From NCBI GenBank assembly GCA_021521415.1, contig JAIQDT010000841.1:372001-436000 (forward strand): a stretch of DNA of 64,000 nucleotides, in the 5' to 3' direction. How positions within the stretch are numbered: position 1 is the stretch's first letter; the number at the start of each line of letters is the position of its first letter. This DNA is from Bidens hawaiensis. Taxonomy: Eukaryota > Streptophyta > Magnoliopsida > Asterales > Asteraceae. Made by a program: the position numbers and the translations under genes. Of the stretch, positions 30,874 through 42,605 are shown in pieces. The notes beneath the pieces were generated by a model. It was not told the origin of the DNA. It did no database searches and worked only from the letters and a program-made list of their open reading frames with translations.

Positions 30874-32793
30874 TGTGACACCCGGTAAATTCCCAATCCC
30901 TTAAACCAAGTAATCAACCTAAATATTAGGTAATTATGTTATATGCGCCTTGCGCGAGCGCGCCATATTAGAATCAGCGCGTGCATTTGTTATGTGCGCC
31001 CTGCGCGAGCGCGCCATGTTAATCAGCGCGTGCATTTGTTATGTGCGCCCTGCGCGAGCGCACCATGTTAAGAACCAGCGTGGGCATATGTTATATGCGC
31101 CATGCGCGAATGTTTTGGCTTTATGTTTTCATGTACCTTAACGTTATGTTGTCTAATGGGTTGACCATCCCGCATGATGCTAAGGCGGGTGCATCCTAAA
31201 TCGTTTATGCGCGTGCGGAAGGGAACTAACCTCCCCGCATGGCGGGAACATTGAGAGCTAGTTTGTCTGAAGCTCCAAGATGGAATTGACTTCAACATGA
31301 CTGATCACTATGTTGAAATACCAAGACCACCTGGAGAATCTACAAATGAAACTCAATGTCCCTAACTACGAGAAGGTTACGCACCTACCCGCAGCAAAGA
31401 AATGTCCTTCACGCAGAAAGCTATGCGCACAAAGTGATACGCACAGAACACTTAGTCTATTCTCCAGATGTAAGGAGATTACTCCCGCCCAAAAGGAAAC
31501 AGTAGCGTGTTTCAGAGATTTTCCACTTTTTTTACTGTACACTGACAAAAGTACCTGAAAAAGCATACTGTAACATGAAAAGTCAACTGTCAGCCACCCT
31601 ACCAAGAACCACAGGTGAGTCTCACAGCCCCTATTTTCACTGTTTTCACTACTTTTAAACTGTTTTCGGGGCGAGGGACACGTACTTAAATAATGTTTTA
31701 TCATGGTATACTTACAAGCTATGCAAGCGATTATGTGTTTAAATTATGTTTCATGATGAGCAATGCGAACGGTTATCTATGGTTTTCGATGTATGTGCGC
31801 TAGAATTCGAGTAAGTGATCACTTTACCATTGGAACTCTAAGGGTAGGGACTGCTGGTTTGATCCACCCACTCGTAGGGGTCGCACCTCTTTGCATGGAC
31901 GAGTGCCTAGTATGGTCATGGGGCAGTACTATGGGATTGAGCCCGCTCGTAGGGGTCGCACCACTTTGCATGGACGAGCGCCTTGTTTTCCGGCACAACG
32001 TCCGCGCGTAACCCGCGGGACGGTATTATTGATTAGCTCGTAGGGGCAACGCCTCTTTGCATGGACGAGCACGGTTTTTCAGAAATGTCCACGCGTAACC
32101 CGCGGGACGGCATTACATTATTTATTTAGCTCGTAGTGGCAGCGCCACTTTGCATGGACGAGCACGTTTTCTAGAAACGTTCGCGCGTAACCCGCGGGAC
32201 GGTATCACTTGTTTCACTCGTAGTGGCAGCGCCACTTACACATACGAGCACAGTTCCCAGAAATGTTCGCGCGTAACCCGCGGAACGATTTTATCAGATT
32301 ATGTTATCAGAACTATGTTTTACTAAGCATGTGTTTCAATGATGCTATCAGAATTATGTTATAGAATGATTTTTTTTATCAAGACTATGACGCGATACGA
32401 TTTATCAAGTTACTAAAACTTGTGAACCCACTCAGTTTATACTGATTCAAATGTTTTTACGTGTCTTTCAGGAGGTAACTAGGTAGCGCATGGAGTCACA
32501 CTTAGAGCACCTCACGCTGAACATCTAAAACTAGCTTTTTGGAAGATTTTAGTTCTATCCCTTCGATGCGCGTGATTGTTCTCGCCGCGCAAGGGGATAT
32601 GGCGTGGAAATCTTCAACAGTTTTTATACTTGGATGTTTTTATGTAATTTTTAAACAATGTAATGTATTTGTATTAAACATTTCACGCGCAATGAAAATC
32701 TTATCTTTGAATGTTTGCAATGGCCCGTGCTTAAGTATCAATCCCCACTCGCGCGCGCCCGGCTGTTTCCGCCGTTCAGGGCCGGGTGTGACA
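30874..32793 (+). repeat. 3' LTR of B
   Basis: 1,920 bp, differing from 14705-16624 at about four sites by eye (near 14760/30929, 15039/31208, 15198/31367 and the last base). Same structure: three 49-bp units, five hairpin units, no TATA-containing block. Followed by AGAAG (32794-32798). The ORF that starts at 32539 in this LTR is a chance fusion with H1. Confidence 0.95.
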
Positions 32794-32798
32794 AGAAG

Positions 32799-35797
32799 TG
32801 AGGAAGAAACTGGTGAAGGAATTGAAAAGATAGATGTTGAAGACAACGTGGCAAACACTGATGTAGCCACTGATATCCAAACTGATGAATTGACATATCA
32901 AGATGCTTCAACTGATAAATTAGTGACTGAAACTGATGTGCAGATAGATGCTCAAATAGATGAAGGCGCTGCTACTGAGGAACTTGTACTCACTGAAACT
33001 GAAATTGATCAACAAGAAATTTACAAGAGAGTAGAGCAAGACTCAGAATTAGAAGCTCTTGAGAAAGAAATTGATGACTATCAACAAACTAATGAAGAGG
33101 AAGAAATGCAGAAAAGAATGGATAAAGGTAAAGAAAAAGTGACAGAAGAAGAGTCAGTTAAAGCTTATCCTGAGAAAGACATCTTGTTTAGAGATGACGG
33201 AGAAGCCTCTGCTGCTGCTAGAAGAGAACAGGAAAATATTTTGAGAGAAACAAGGGAGGGGGAAATTTTGGCCCAAACCCTGACTCTAGAGGAGCTGGCA
33301 GAACAGGAATCACTGATCACTCAAGCCAATATTGCCAAAATGATAAATGAAGATGAGGCTGATCAAGATCTGATTGAGGCTTTGATTAATTTGAAGAGAG
33401 ATAAGGAAGTAGACAATTCCTTAGTTGTGGTGGTTAGCATGTTTCAACCCCAAAGCCAACCTGAAAAAAAGTCAAATGAAACTGCTGAACCTACCAATCT
33501 GAATAATGAAATGATGACTGAAGAGGAGATTGGTGAGTCCATTGCCTCAAAAGCTACAAAGAAATGGGCTCAACAGATTGAAGATGTCATTAGACAGAAC
33601 CCAGATGAATGGGAGTGTGTAGATGATCCCAAGTATGGAAAGAAATATTCAAGAAAAAGGGATAGACCAGAATCATTTGTTCCAGCTGAAGGAACTGAGT
33701 CTGCAAAGAAAGGAAGATGGGATGATCAAAATAAATACTTTGTAGAGACTCCTGATGATGAGGCAAGTCCAATCAGGGCAATACCTTTGCAAACCTTAAG
33801 GCCTGAAGAAATATGCAAGGAGTGCCAAATGTTCCAATCCCAGATCATCCACCTTCTGATGAACCCAAAATAGATGCTGTAAATGACTCAACTAAAGAAG
33901 AGGATGAGTCTTATGAATCTAATGATGATAATGAAAATGATGATCAAAGAAAAGGTGCCAAGACTGCCAATGTTGAGTCCCCAAATGTGACAATGACTGA
34001 TAAACAGAGGGATAACATTGAGCAGAGTTTGTTGAATGCCAAAATGAACAATCCTTTGATTAGGAAGCTGAAGGCACTTGGTGTGAAATTTGAAAGCATT
34101 GCTCATACGAATGATGATGAACTGAATAAGAGACTTGAAGAAGAAAATGACAAGATAAAAAGAGCTATGCAACAAAAGAATAGAGATGCTCAGAAACACA
34201 GAGATTATCTAAGGAAGCATGGATATTCTAAAAAAGATTTGAGCCACTTCAAGTATGACAAGCTTCAAGATCTCTACAATTGTGAAAGAGAGAAGGTAAT
34301 AGAAAAATGTGTCAAAGAGAATGAAAAGATTGAAAAGATGGAAGCTTTGAAAAGGATGTTTGGAGGTATATGTGGATACCTTTTGGAAAAGGGATTGAAG
34401 CCTGAAATAGTCAACAATTTATCAAGAAAATCAGTGTTGGACCAGTACAATAAACTTAAAAGAAAAGAAAAATTGAAGAGGTTACAAACTGAGAGCTCAT
34501 CCAAGCAGTCTGAACCAACTGATGAACCTCAAACAAAGAAAAGAAGAATTCAAACCTTGAGGGAAAAGTTAAAAGAACAAGTCAGACCGGTTGAAACCCC
34601 TACCCCACAAGAAGTCGAGCCTGAACCTGAAGATGAACCAATTGTTCCTTGGTAGAATGAAGAGATGATCAATAATCTAAGGGGCATAATGATTAATCAA
34701 AGGGAATGGATGAAGCCTCATTTGATGCATTAGAAAAAGAAGATTTGAAAAATCATTTCTACATTCAAAAGGCTGATTGGGAAAAGGCTCTATGGGAAAG
34801 TGAGAACCCTAGGAGCTTTGTTGACGGAGTGTTTGTGCCTGCAGGATTGTCAAACAATCATGGGATACAAAAAATGATAAAAATTCTCTGGAAAGTGGCA
34901 GGACACAATATTGATGAACTTATTCACATTCCACCTGAAATGGTAGAGTCAATCTACATAAAAACTTTCAATTTGGGGCCTAGAAAACCCATGAAGTCTA
35001 TTCCTTTCAGGCCGCCAATTTCAAGGAGATATCCAAGAGGTGAAAGAGGTGAATCTAGTAGGGAAGGATCTCAAAGAACAGAAAGACCACAGTCTGATGT
35101 GGATCTTCCAAGAGAACCCTACTATGACTTTGTCACCGAAACTCTTAAAGTGATTATGGAAAGTATGCAACTGAGAGACATTGTTGTGAGAAGTGATTTT
35201 TATGATTACACTCAAGAACAACTGGAAAGAATGGCCGCACTCAATTTGTATGACTATCGAAACAGAAATAAGATGGCTGGAAGACAAATGAATGATCTCT
35301 CTAAGTTCTTAAAAGGTGAAGCTAACAAGGGATTCAAATTCCTAAAAGAAAGAAGAAGTTGGAAAACTATCCAATTTCACAGATCAAAGAGGAATGGAAA
35401 GTTGAAGAAAATGGACATTGTTGAAACGAACTACAAGATGAATGTCAGAGATAGGAATCCTTTGTCAAACATGAATACATGCATCTGTCTTCAAAGAAGA
35501 ATGACACGCCCCAACTACACAGTTCAAAGAAATGGCATCATAACTGAGATTGAATATAAAGAAGATGTTGATCATTATGTGCTGAGAAACTCTGATGGAA
35601 AAGTACTAGGGATAATCAAAAGAAATGAAGACTTGACTTATTTGCATGATGAAGATCTAATGGATATAAGGGATTTGGTTATTCCAGAAAGTCACACTCA
35701 GTGCCAAATCCTTGATATTTTTAAGCTAAGAGCTGCATCAGTAATAGTTGACAGAAGACAAGCTGCCTACAATGAAAGGAAGAGACAAGACTCATAG
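32799..35797 (+). pseudogene. Accessory ORF of H1, C-terminal part
   Basis: Continues in phase from 14704 (…DDEELR-SEEETGEG) to 33872. An overlapping frame takes over near 33813 (PIPDHPPSDEPK) up to a TAG at 34653-34655. A third frame runs from about 34706 to the stop at 35795-35797. The protein is very acidic at first, then Lys/Glu-rich with coiled-coil character (34000-34330), with a nuclear-signal-like KKRR near 34540. The last third (35160-35790: DIVVRSDFYDYTQEQLERMA, FKFLKERRSWKTIQF, DLVIPESHTQCQIL) matches the C-terminal domain of A (9500-10000). Element E cut the H2 homologue at the segment NPLIRKLKALGVKFES (34050). No enzyme motif and no membrane span are visible. Confidence 0.75.
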
Positions 35798-35962
35798 AGT
35801 AGGCTTTATTTTGTAATGTCTCCGGACAACTTTTGAATATGTAATTGCTTATGTCACTTGAATATGTAATTTGATTTTGAATTTGATGTGTATTTTTAAT
35901 CCTGTGTAAGTAACTGTAGAGGTGTTTTGGGACAGCTGAGGTGTTCCAATCTAGGGGTAGAT
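35798..35962 (+). other. 3' untranslated part of H1 with polypurine-like tract
   Basis: Short AT-rich sequence after the accessory stop. The purine-rich CTAGGGGTAG (35951-35960) lies two bases before the LTR and probably served as polypurine tract, weakened by pyrimidines. Confidence 0.6.
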
Positions 35963-36059
35963 TGTTGAGTCAAGATTTGACCCAAAACTGATCAGATTGA
36001 AGATTGGAATCTTCTCAACCTCCTCAGAAATGACTAAGTATGGAACCGGACACACCTTA

Positions 36060-36690
36060 GACTTCCGAGCAAGATTTTACTTAGCCGGGTATGATATTTT
36101 GTCTATCGGGCAAGGTTATCTTCTTCTTTAGTGTATATCCAGGCAGGGTTTGCAAATTAGTGTATTACCGGTCAAGGTTCACTAGTTTATGCGTATCCGG
36201 AAATGATCACTTTATCAAGCAAGTCTGTTCTTCATAGCCAAGTAACGCTCACTCCCGAGTAAGCTTTAGGCTAACCAAGCTCATGAAGCCAGGTGATTGG
36301 AAGACCGGGCAAGGTATTCTTTAATAATGCAGTGGTCCAAGTAGGCTTGATGTTTTAATGGAATATCTCTAAGTAACGTCGGGCAAGGTTCAACTCAAGA
36401 AAGGAACAGTGCTACCAAGCACACTTTGCTAATAAGCTAATCTCTAGCAAAAGGTTGAAGGGACCATTGAAGAACAAGGTTGCTCGTAAGGGTTTGTCGG
36501 GCAAATTCTGGCAAAGTCAAGAAGATTGAAGTCTACCCGGTGAGTATTTTACGTGGTAAAATACTCTTCAAGTAAAGTCTATCCGGAAACTGATCCCAGG
36601 CACACTTCTATATTACCAAGTTCTGAAGGATGACAGAGCACATAGCCTACTCGGAAAGATAAAATTGATGCAAAGCCTACCCGGAATACT
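36060..36690 (+). repeat. CGGGCA motif array in H1 LTR
   Basis: Copies include CGGGCAAGGTT (36108 and 36379), CGGGTATGATATT (36084), GAGTAAGCTTT (36253) and CCCGGAATACT (36678). It is the same motif family as in 11500-12500 of the same element, again ending about 100 bases upstream of a TATA box. Confidence 0.75.
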
Positions 36691-36787
36691 TGTTTGACAC
36701 TTAGGATAACTTTGAATATGCAATTTGAATATATTATAGTATTTAGGGTTTCTAGAAGGAATGACAGCTGTTAAGGAGGTGTCAGGC

Positions 36788-36795
36788 TTATAAAA
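36788..36795 (+). promoter_or_regulatory. Probable TATA box of H1 LTR
   Basis: TTATAAAA within GGCTTATAAAAGGAA, about 350 bp before the LTR end. Confidence 0.55.
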
Positions 36796-38089
36796 GGAAT
36801 AATTTAGGGCACGCCTCCTAAGGAAGACAGACTCATTTATTTCAGAAAGAATATTTGAGTGTGACGGCTGTCTTAGAATAGTACGGACAAACTTTCCCAC
36901 CAAGAAACCCTAAACCGATTATCCTTTTGTATGAATGGAAATCTTTTGAGTGAATCTTGTGTGTGTTAGTTACCTTTGATTATTGATAGCAACTACCCTG
37001 TTTATTATTGATTACACCTTTAATAAACTGTAATCTTTCTAAATATAGCAACCCGTCATTAACTCCCTTGTCGACACATCTATTTGTGTGAGTTATGACA
37101 TGATTTGAGTAAGATCTAGCTGAAATCGGGGACCTGACACTATTAGTTGGTTGAAGTTGATGACAAGGAAGAGAAGTGTGCTGAAATTTCTATTGGTGTG
37201 CAAGTGTCTGAAGATAACTTTGATGATGACTGTTTAAACAAAGATGACTTGTGTGATTCAAGTGATCAAAGTTCAAGTGATGAAAGTTCAAAGGTTGAAA
37301 GAAAGAGCAAACAAAACTCAATTGGCAAGCTTCCTTTACTGGCAAAGATAACTCCCAAGATGAAGAAACACCATGTGCAAATGAGAAGAGAACACAAATC
37401 CTTTAATATTTGTTATGGTTCAAAGGCAAAGAAACACAAGAAAAAATCAGTTTACAAAATGCCACAAAGAATGGAAAGTGTCAAAGAACACAAGAAAACA
37501 GAAGAAACCATGAAGAATGATGATCTTTTCATTCCTGGTTATCATGTTTTCTCAAACCAAGAGTTGTTTGATATTGGGGAAGTGGAAAGTATGAAAAACT
37601 ATGAAAGAAGGCAATCAAGGTTTAGAGGCAACATATGTAAGGCCCCGTCACCGGTGCCCTACATTGGACGTTGGATTTACTCATAAACACAGTTTTAAAT
37701 ATCATAGTTAATTAAAACTTTCGCGGAATACAAAACTTTCATTAAACATTACATATAACTTCATAAACATGTCTTAACAAAAATTCTTGTCTTTCAAATT
37801 AAACATAAATAAACATAAAAACATCTTGAGTCTTTAGATGCCAGTCTCTTATTCATCTGCCAAGTGCCCCGCTCAAGCCAACTGTCTCATTCTATTCACC
37901 TGCGTGCATACTAAAAGTCAGCTACGCTGAGTGAGTTCTAGTTAATCATACAACATACAACACATTCATCATTTCATACTTTCGTACATACTTCTTGTTC
38001 TCATACTTTCATTTACAACGTACTTACTTACCTTCATACTTTCCTCCTTTCATATTCATACATTTCATTTTAAAGAGCATTACACCCTA

Positions 38090-38305
38090 TAACCTTCGCA
38101 TATATTATTAGGGTATGCAACCCTGTAACCTTCGCATATATTATTAGGATATGCAACCCTTTAACCTTCGCATATACTATTAGGATATGCAACCTTTAAC
38201 CTTCTCAGAGTTTAGAAGAGTTTGCAAACCTTTAACCTTCGCATATATTATTAGGGTATGCAACCCTTTGATCCTTCGCAGATATTATTAGGGTCTGCAA
38301 CCCTT
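38090..38305 (+). repeat. About 40-bp tandem repeat in D
   Basis: Five units of CCTTCGCATATATTATTAGG followed by GTATGCAACCCTTTAA, with one divergent unit (38200-38235) carrying CTCAGAGTTTAGAAG instead. Confidence 0.85.
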
Positions 38306-38828
38306 AAACCATACATTACCTTTCATTATCATTATCACATTCATACATAACTTTCATAATATCCCACGTGCAATATTCATACATACTTTCTTTCACATAC
38401 TAATATCATACTTACTACACTATACCTTCCTTAACAATGCGTGCAATATTTGAAGATCGTTCACGTACTGTCAAGCGTTCATTCACAATATAAACATAAC
38501 TATCACATACATCATTAAGACATACACTTATCATTTAAGGTAAGTTTATTAACATTCACATTGAGTATGCACACAGCCCCGGAACATAAGAAGGAAATGG
38601 GTCTAGAAACTCACCTGAGCTCGGTTACGTTCACCGTTAATGGTTATCCCTTTCTTTAGCTGTGCGCGACTAACTATATAACAATTACACGTATCAATCA
38701 ACTATCACTACCCATATCGTATTTCTAGTTTAGTTATAACCCTCAACGAACGGGGTACAGGGGCAGCGCCCCTGGCAGCAGGGTTAAACTGACTTAACAC
38801 ATTTTTCATTAGGATTTTTAAATTATTA

Positions 38829-39195
38829 TCCAGTTCGCTAACTCTTTCACTATAACGAATTAAGCCTGATTCGTTATCTTCAATGATCTAATTCGTTAGC
38901 TTAATTCGTTATCTTTGACGATCAGGTTCGTTAGCTGCTTCGTTATTCTGGTTCGTTATCTTAACACAACGAATTGTGAATAACGAATCACCTAATTCGT
39001 TATCTTTACATGATCTAGTTCGTTATCGTAGTTCGTTAGCCTAATTCGTTATCTTGTCGGGACATGATTCGTTATCTTAATATAACGAATGGATAGATAA
39101 CAAATTTAAAGGTTCATTCGTTATCAAGTCACACGAATTAGTCCCGGTCGTTATGATCGCGTAACGAATGACCAACCATAACGAACTATCAACAG
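38829..39195. repeat. TTCGTTATC motif array in D
   Basis: About nineteen copies of TTCGTTA(T/G)C or its complement GATAACGAA, in both orientations with spacers of 5-25 bases. This is another LTR with a short self-complementary motif in an array. Confidence 0.85.
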
Positions 39196-40842
39196 TTCTT
39201 ATCAAGTCTTTGGTTGAGGGTCAAAGTCAAAATCGTCAACAACGTCAAAACAGTCAACATCGACGATTCAACAATTTAACTCAAATCTCAACCAAATGAA
39301 ACGAATTTGGTATCTATGGAATCGTAATACCAGCGCCAACCAACCCTAACCATTCATCCATCCAAATATTCGTGTTTATGTGGTGCGATTACCCAATACA
39401 TGAACCCGATTGTTCACGCTAACAATTAACCTATCTATTGTTAACGAATTTAGTAAGGTTTGATGCATCGGGTTTGTATTTACCATTTAAACATAGATCT
39501 AAGATTTCAATATGTAAACCGGATCTAAACGAACAAGTTCTCGATATAAACGTACCTTAAACGAGTCTGTTTACGAACACGGTCTAGTCTTGATGTTGTT
39601 TTCGTTAGTCACGACGTTCTAGTACCAACAGGTTCGGGTTTCCACCTTCGGATCTTGGCTCGGGTTATAGGATACTGTTTGTGTGTGTTTTTGATGGTGT
39701 AGGCTATGGTGTAGAGATGGATAAAAATAGAAAGATTTACGGTTTAAGGGGTATTTATACTCCCTTAAGCCCATGAACCTAAGGCCCATTCCATCTCATA
39801 TCCTATCTTTTAAAGTCCAAGCCCACCTCCTATTAGTTTTTATCTAAACCGATAAAGGAAACACTATAAAATAAAAGAAATTTATTTTATTAATTCTTTC
39901 AAAAGCAGGATATTACAACATAGATGATGAACCAATCAATATGGAAAGAATAATCTTTATCAAGAGTTCAGTTGAAAGACAAGACATAAAAAATGAAGAA
40001 ATTGTACCTTTCTCAATTGACTATGATGGTCTCAAAACTCAAAAGACTATTGGAGTTGATCCCCCAAGACCAAGTGAGATATTCAAAAAGGGAAAGTCAA
40101 GTGAGAGTTTTAAAGGAAAATTTTGGTGTAAAAATTGTGATGTGTATGGACATCACACTGATTATTGTCATGGTATATTTACATTCAAACCATTTCATGT
40201 TCCAGATACAACTAAGTTTGGGCAAGACTTTGGTATTTACTAGAAGAGGTATGATGAATACTTGGGAAAGGGTAAGAAGTTTTTAGATAATGCAATGAAC
40301 AATGTTGAAACAAAAAGTGAGAAGAAAACTGAAATTGTTGACAAAGAAGAGAAGAAAAATTTAACTGAAAAGAAGAAGGCTCCAATGATTAAACAACCTA
40401 TCAGAGTTAAACCTGATAAGGCTTTTAAATATGTAAGAACAGTTGACCACAAAAAGTCAACAATTTGTGAAGAGAAAGTTAAAAGGGAAGTTTTCAAGAG
40501 AAGGAAATCAAAAGAGTTGAATGGTGATGAGAAATTTCTGTTGAAACATGGTTTTAAGCCACAAGGATTTCTTTGGAAACTCAGATGTGAAACTCAATTT
40601 ATAAGTGGAACACCAGTAACAAGTGTGAAGAGAGAATTTATCATTGAAGAATGCACAAGCATAGTTCCATATGTGGGAATACCATACGAAACTGGCTATG
40701 AAACAGATGACTCTAATGAATCATGTGAAGTTGTTTATGAGGACCCCAAACCCAATGCAACAATTGTTTATGTTGCTGATGATTTGCAAGCTGATTCAAC
40801 TTGTATTTCATTACTTAACTAATAATTTTCTTTGATTTGTGC

Positions 40843-42585
40843 AGGAACAGTCCACAACAATCAATGATGTATGGTATATGGATAGTGGATGTTCCAGGCA
40901 CATGACATGTGACAAGACGTCACTGGTGAACTATGAAGAAAAGTATGAAGGACCTGTTGCATTTGAGAGTGGTGAAAATGGAGGGAAAATTGTGAGGAAA
41001 GGTATTCTAACCAATGACAAAGCGTCATTTGACAATATGTTCTATGTGGAAGGATTGCAATATAACCTTTTGAGCATATCATATATGTGTGATAAAGGTT
41101 ATAAGGTTGGATTTGATTATTCTCACTGTTTCATCCTCAAACCTGAATTTGTGATTCCTCAGATATGATTATGATGATGGCCCCTAGGAATGGTAACTTA
41201 TATGAACTGAGAATGAAAGATGCCATTTAAAGAGGCGGTACCTATTTTGTGTCTAAGTCCACTAAAAATGAAACAAAATTGTGGCACAGAAAACTTTGTC
41301 ATGTTAATCTAAAGAATATGAACAAACTTGTTAAAGTTGAGCATGTTATTGGCTTACCCACAAGAGAGTTCAAGTTGAATGACAAGTGTATTTCATGTCA
41401 GAAATGAAAGCAGAACAAATCAACACACAAAACCAAGCTCATCAATTCAATTGAAAAGTGTTGGAAATGCTTCACATGGATCTCTTTGGTCTTGTGAGTG
41501 TTCCTAATAATGGAAAAAAAGAGATATTGTCTAGTGATCATTGATGATTTTTCAAGATATACTTGGGTTTACTTTTTGAGTTCCAAGGATGAATCTTCTG
41601 AGTTAATTAAAGGATGTGTGTGACAAGGATTAAGAATCAATTGGATTTGAGGGTGAAGGTAATGAAAAGTGACAATGGAACTGAGTTTAAGAATGGGGGT
41701 TATGGCTGAATTCTATCAAGAAAAAGGAATTCTTCATCAATTCGGTGCTCCTAGAACTCCTGAACAAAATGGGGTAGAAGAAAGAAGAAATAGAACACTC
41801 ATTGAAGCTACAAGAACCATGTTAGCATATGCTTATTTGCCTGTTACTTTTTGGGCAGAAGCTATCAATATTGCTTGTTATGTTTAGAACAAGGTACTTC
41901 TCAACAAAAGTCAAGAAAAACTACTTATGAGATTTTGTTCTAAAGAAAACCCTACATCAAGTTTCTTAAGCCTTTTGGATGCAAATGTTCATGGTTGTAT
42001 ACCAAACACTATTTGAACAAGTTTCAATAAAAATCTTTAGATTGTTTCATTGTTGGATACTCCACCCACTCAAAAACTTATTGAGTATATGTGAAAGATC
42101 ACTTGAGTGTGATTGAATCTTCTGATGTGATATTCAATGTAAACCAGTTTAATACAGTTGATGGAACATCCTGGTTGTTTGATCTTGAGAAGTTAATCAT
42201 GTCTTTCAAGATTTATCCTGAAGACTGTGATGAAACTTTGTATAGAACAACTGTCCAAGATGAAAAATCCTAAAAGAAGGTTGACTTGGACAAATTGTGG
42301 TCAAAGTTGCTGACAAGAATGAAGAATACTCCTTTGATAAGAATGCTTCTGACCATGAGTCAGAAGATGAGCAAAATGATAATCTTGAGCAACCACCTGT
42401 TCAAGAAAATCCTGTCATGGAAGATGAGCAAACTAACAATCAAAATTATCAAGAGCAATTTGTCAACAATGAAGTGCCACTTGATGACCAGTTTGATCAA
42501 GAACAAGATGAAAGATAACATGATTTTGAAGCTTTGTTTCAAAGTTTGAACATTGGAAATAATGTTGCTTCAACTTTATAAGAGT
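40843..42585 (+). pseudogene. pol: Pol of H2: protease and integrase, decayed
   Basis: Starts after the acceptor-like GTGCAG. Protease WYMDSGCSRHMT is readable to 41168, where a frameshift/stop occurs. GAG-pre-integrase remnants are LWHRKLCHVN (41278) and CISCQK followed by TGA (41405). Integrase: DDFSRYTWVYFLSS (41545), broken frames around 41620-41690, then GVEERRNRTLIEATRTML (41772) and TAG at 41884. 42091-42273 and 42297-42518 are readable fragments of the integrase tail and acidic linker. At least eight lesions. Copia order is clear; no function is possible. Confidence 0.85.
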
Positions 42586-42605
42586 TTGCTGAAGAATCAC
42601 CTGAA

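Larger units (their letters stand above)
14705..32793 (+). mobile_element. B: Tekay/Del-type Ty3/gypsy element, interrupted by C
   Basis: B's own sequence is 14705-18192 plus 27738-32793 (27733-27737 is the duplicated target of C). LTRs are 1,920 bp each and differ at about four bases by eye. The target duplication is AGAAG (14700-14704 and 32794-32798). PBS and polypurine tract are present. Gag-pol remains in one frame across the C insertion, with one nonsense codon in integrase. It belongs to the same family as C, but its LTRs are about 500 bp shorter. Insertion is recent. Confidence 0.95.
1..37139 (+). mobile_element. H1: SIRE-like Ty1/copia element, 5' part outside window, split by elements A and B
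   Basis: H1's own sequence is 1-1716, 10603-14704 and 32799-37139. The rest is nested insertions A and B(C). Order on the plus strand is end of RNase H, long post-pol spacer, accessory ORF, polypurine tract and 3' LTR. Removing A and B with one copy of each target duplication rejoins the sequence exactly; the accessory reading frame crosses the B insertion site in phase. The post-pol accessory ORF and copia domain order match the SIRE/Maximus lineage. H1's 3' LTR abuts gag-coding sequence of H2 at 37140, so I infer that H1 inserted into H2's gag; its 5' end and left target duplication are outside the window. The accessory ORF carries several lesions, so the copy is dead. Confidence 0.82.
35963..37139 (+). 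repeat. 3' LTR of H1
   Basis: Starts TGTTGAGTCAAG and ends CTGACA (1,177 bp); no second copy in the window, so limits rest on TG..CA, the preceding purine tract and the sharp change to gag coding at 37140. It contains about fifteen copies of the CGGGCAAGGTT-type motif (36060-36690), then TTATAAAAGG (36788-36797), followed by a pyrimidine-poor leader. Confidence 0.72.
37636..39917 (-). mobile_element. D: solo LTR of a Ty3/gypsy-like element, inverted
   Basis: 2,282 bp with ends TGTAAGG...GATATTACA on the plus strand (minus strand starts TGTAATATCC and ends CCTTACA), flanked by ACATA on both sides (37631-37635 and 39918-39922). There is no coding sequence. Inversion is inferred because TGTAA(T/C)ATCC is a common gypsy LTR start and ends such as GGGCCTTACA are common. 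It probably results from recombination between the two LTRs of a full element. A TATA-like TATTTATTTTA/TATAAATAC (minus strand, near 39750) would fit a promoter. Confidence 0.82.
37140..40822 (+). pseudogene. gag: Gag of H2, C-terminal part, interrupted by solo LTR D
   Basis: The coding segments are 37140-37635 and 39923-40822, in one frame once D and one target copy are removed (FRGNI-DDEPINMER). It is acidic then strongly basic (KKHKKKS), with IPGYHVFSNQELFDIG. One CCHC knuckle, CKNCDVYGHHTDYC, lies near 40130. An in-frame TAG at 40241-40243 precedes KRYDEYLGKGKKF; the frame then stays open to TAATAA at 40820-40825. The double stop and the following TTTGTGCAG|GAACAG reproduce the gag/pol junction of A. 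It lost its N-terminus to the H1 insertion. Confidence 0.8.

Noticed and set aside
32539..33873. One long ORF of 444 codons starting in the B LTR
   Set aside because: The first 86 codons are LTR sequence; the fusion arises at the insertion junction 32793/32794. Only 32799 onward belongs to the H1 accessory ORF.
38090..38305. Satellite DNA or centromeric repeat
   Set aside because: Only five units, contained within solo LTR D with clean target duplications.
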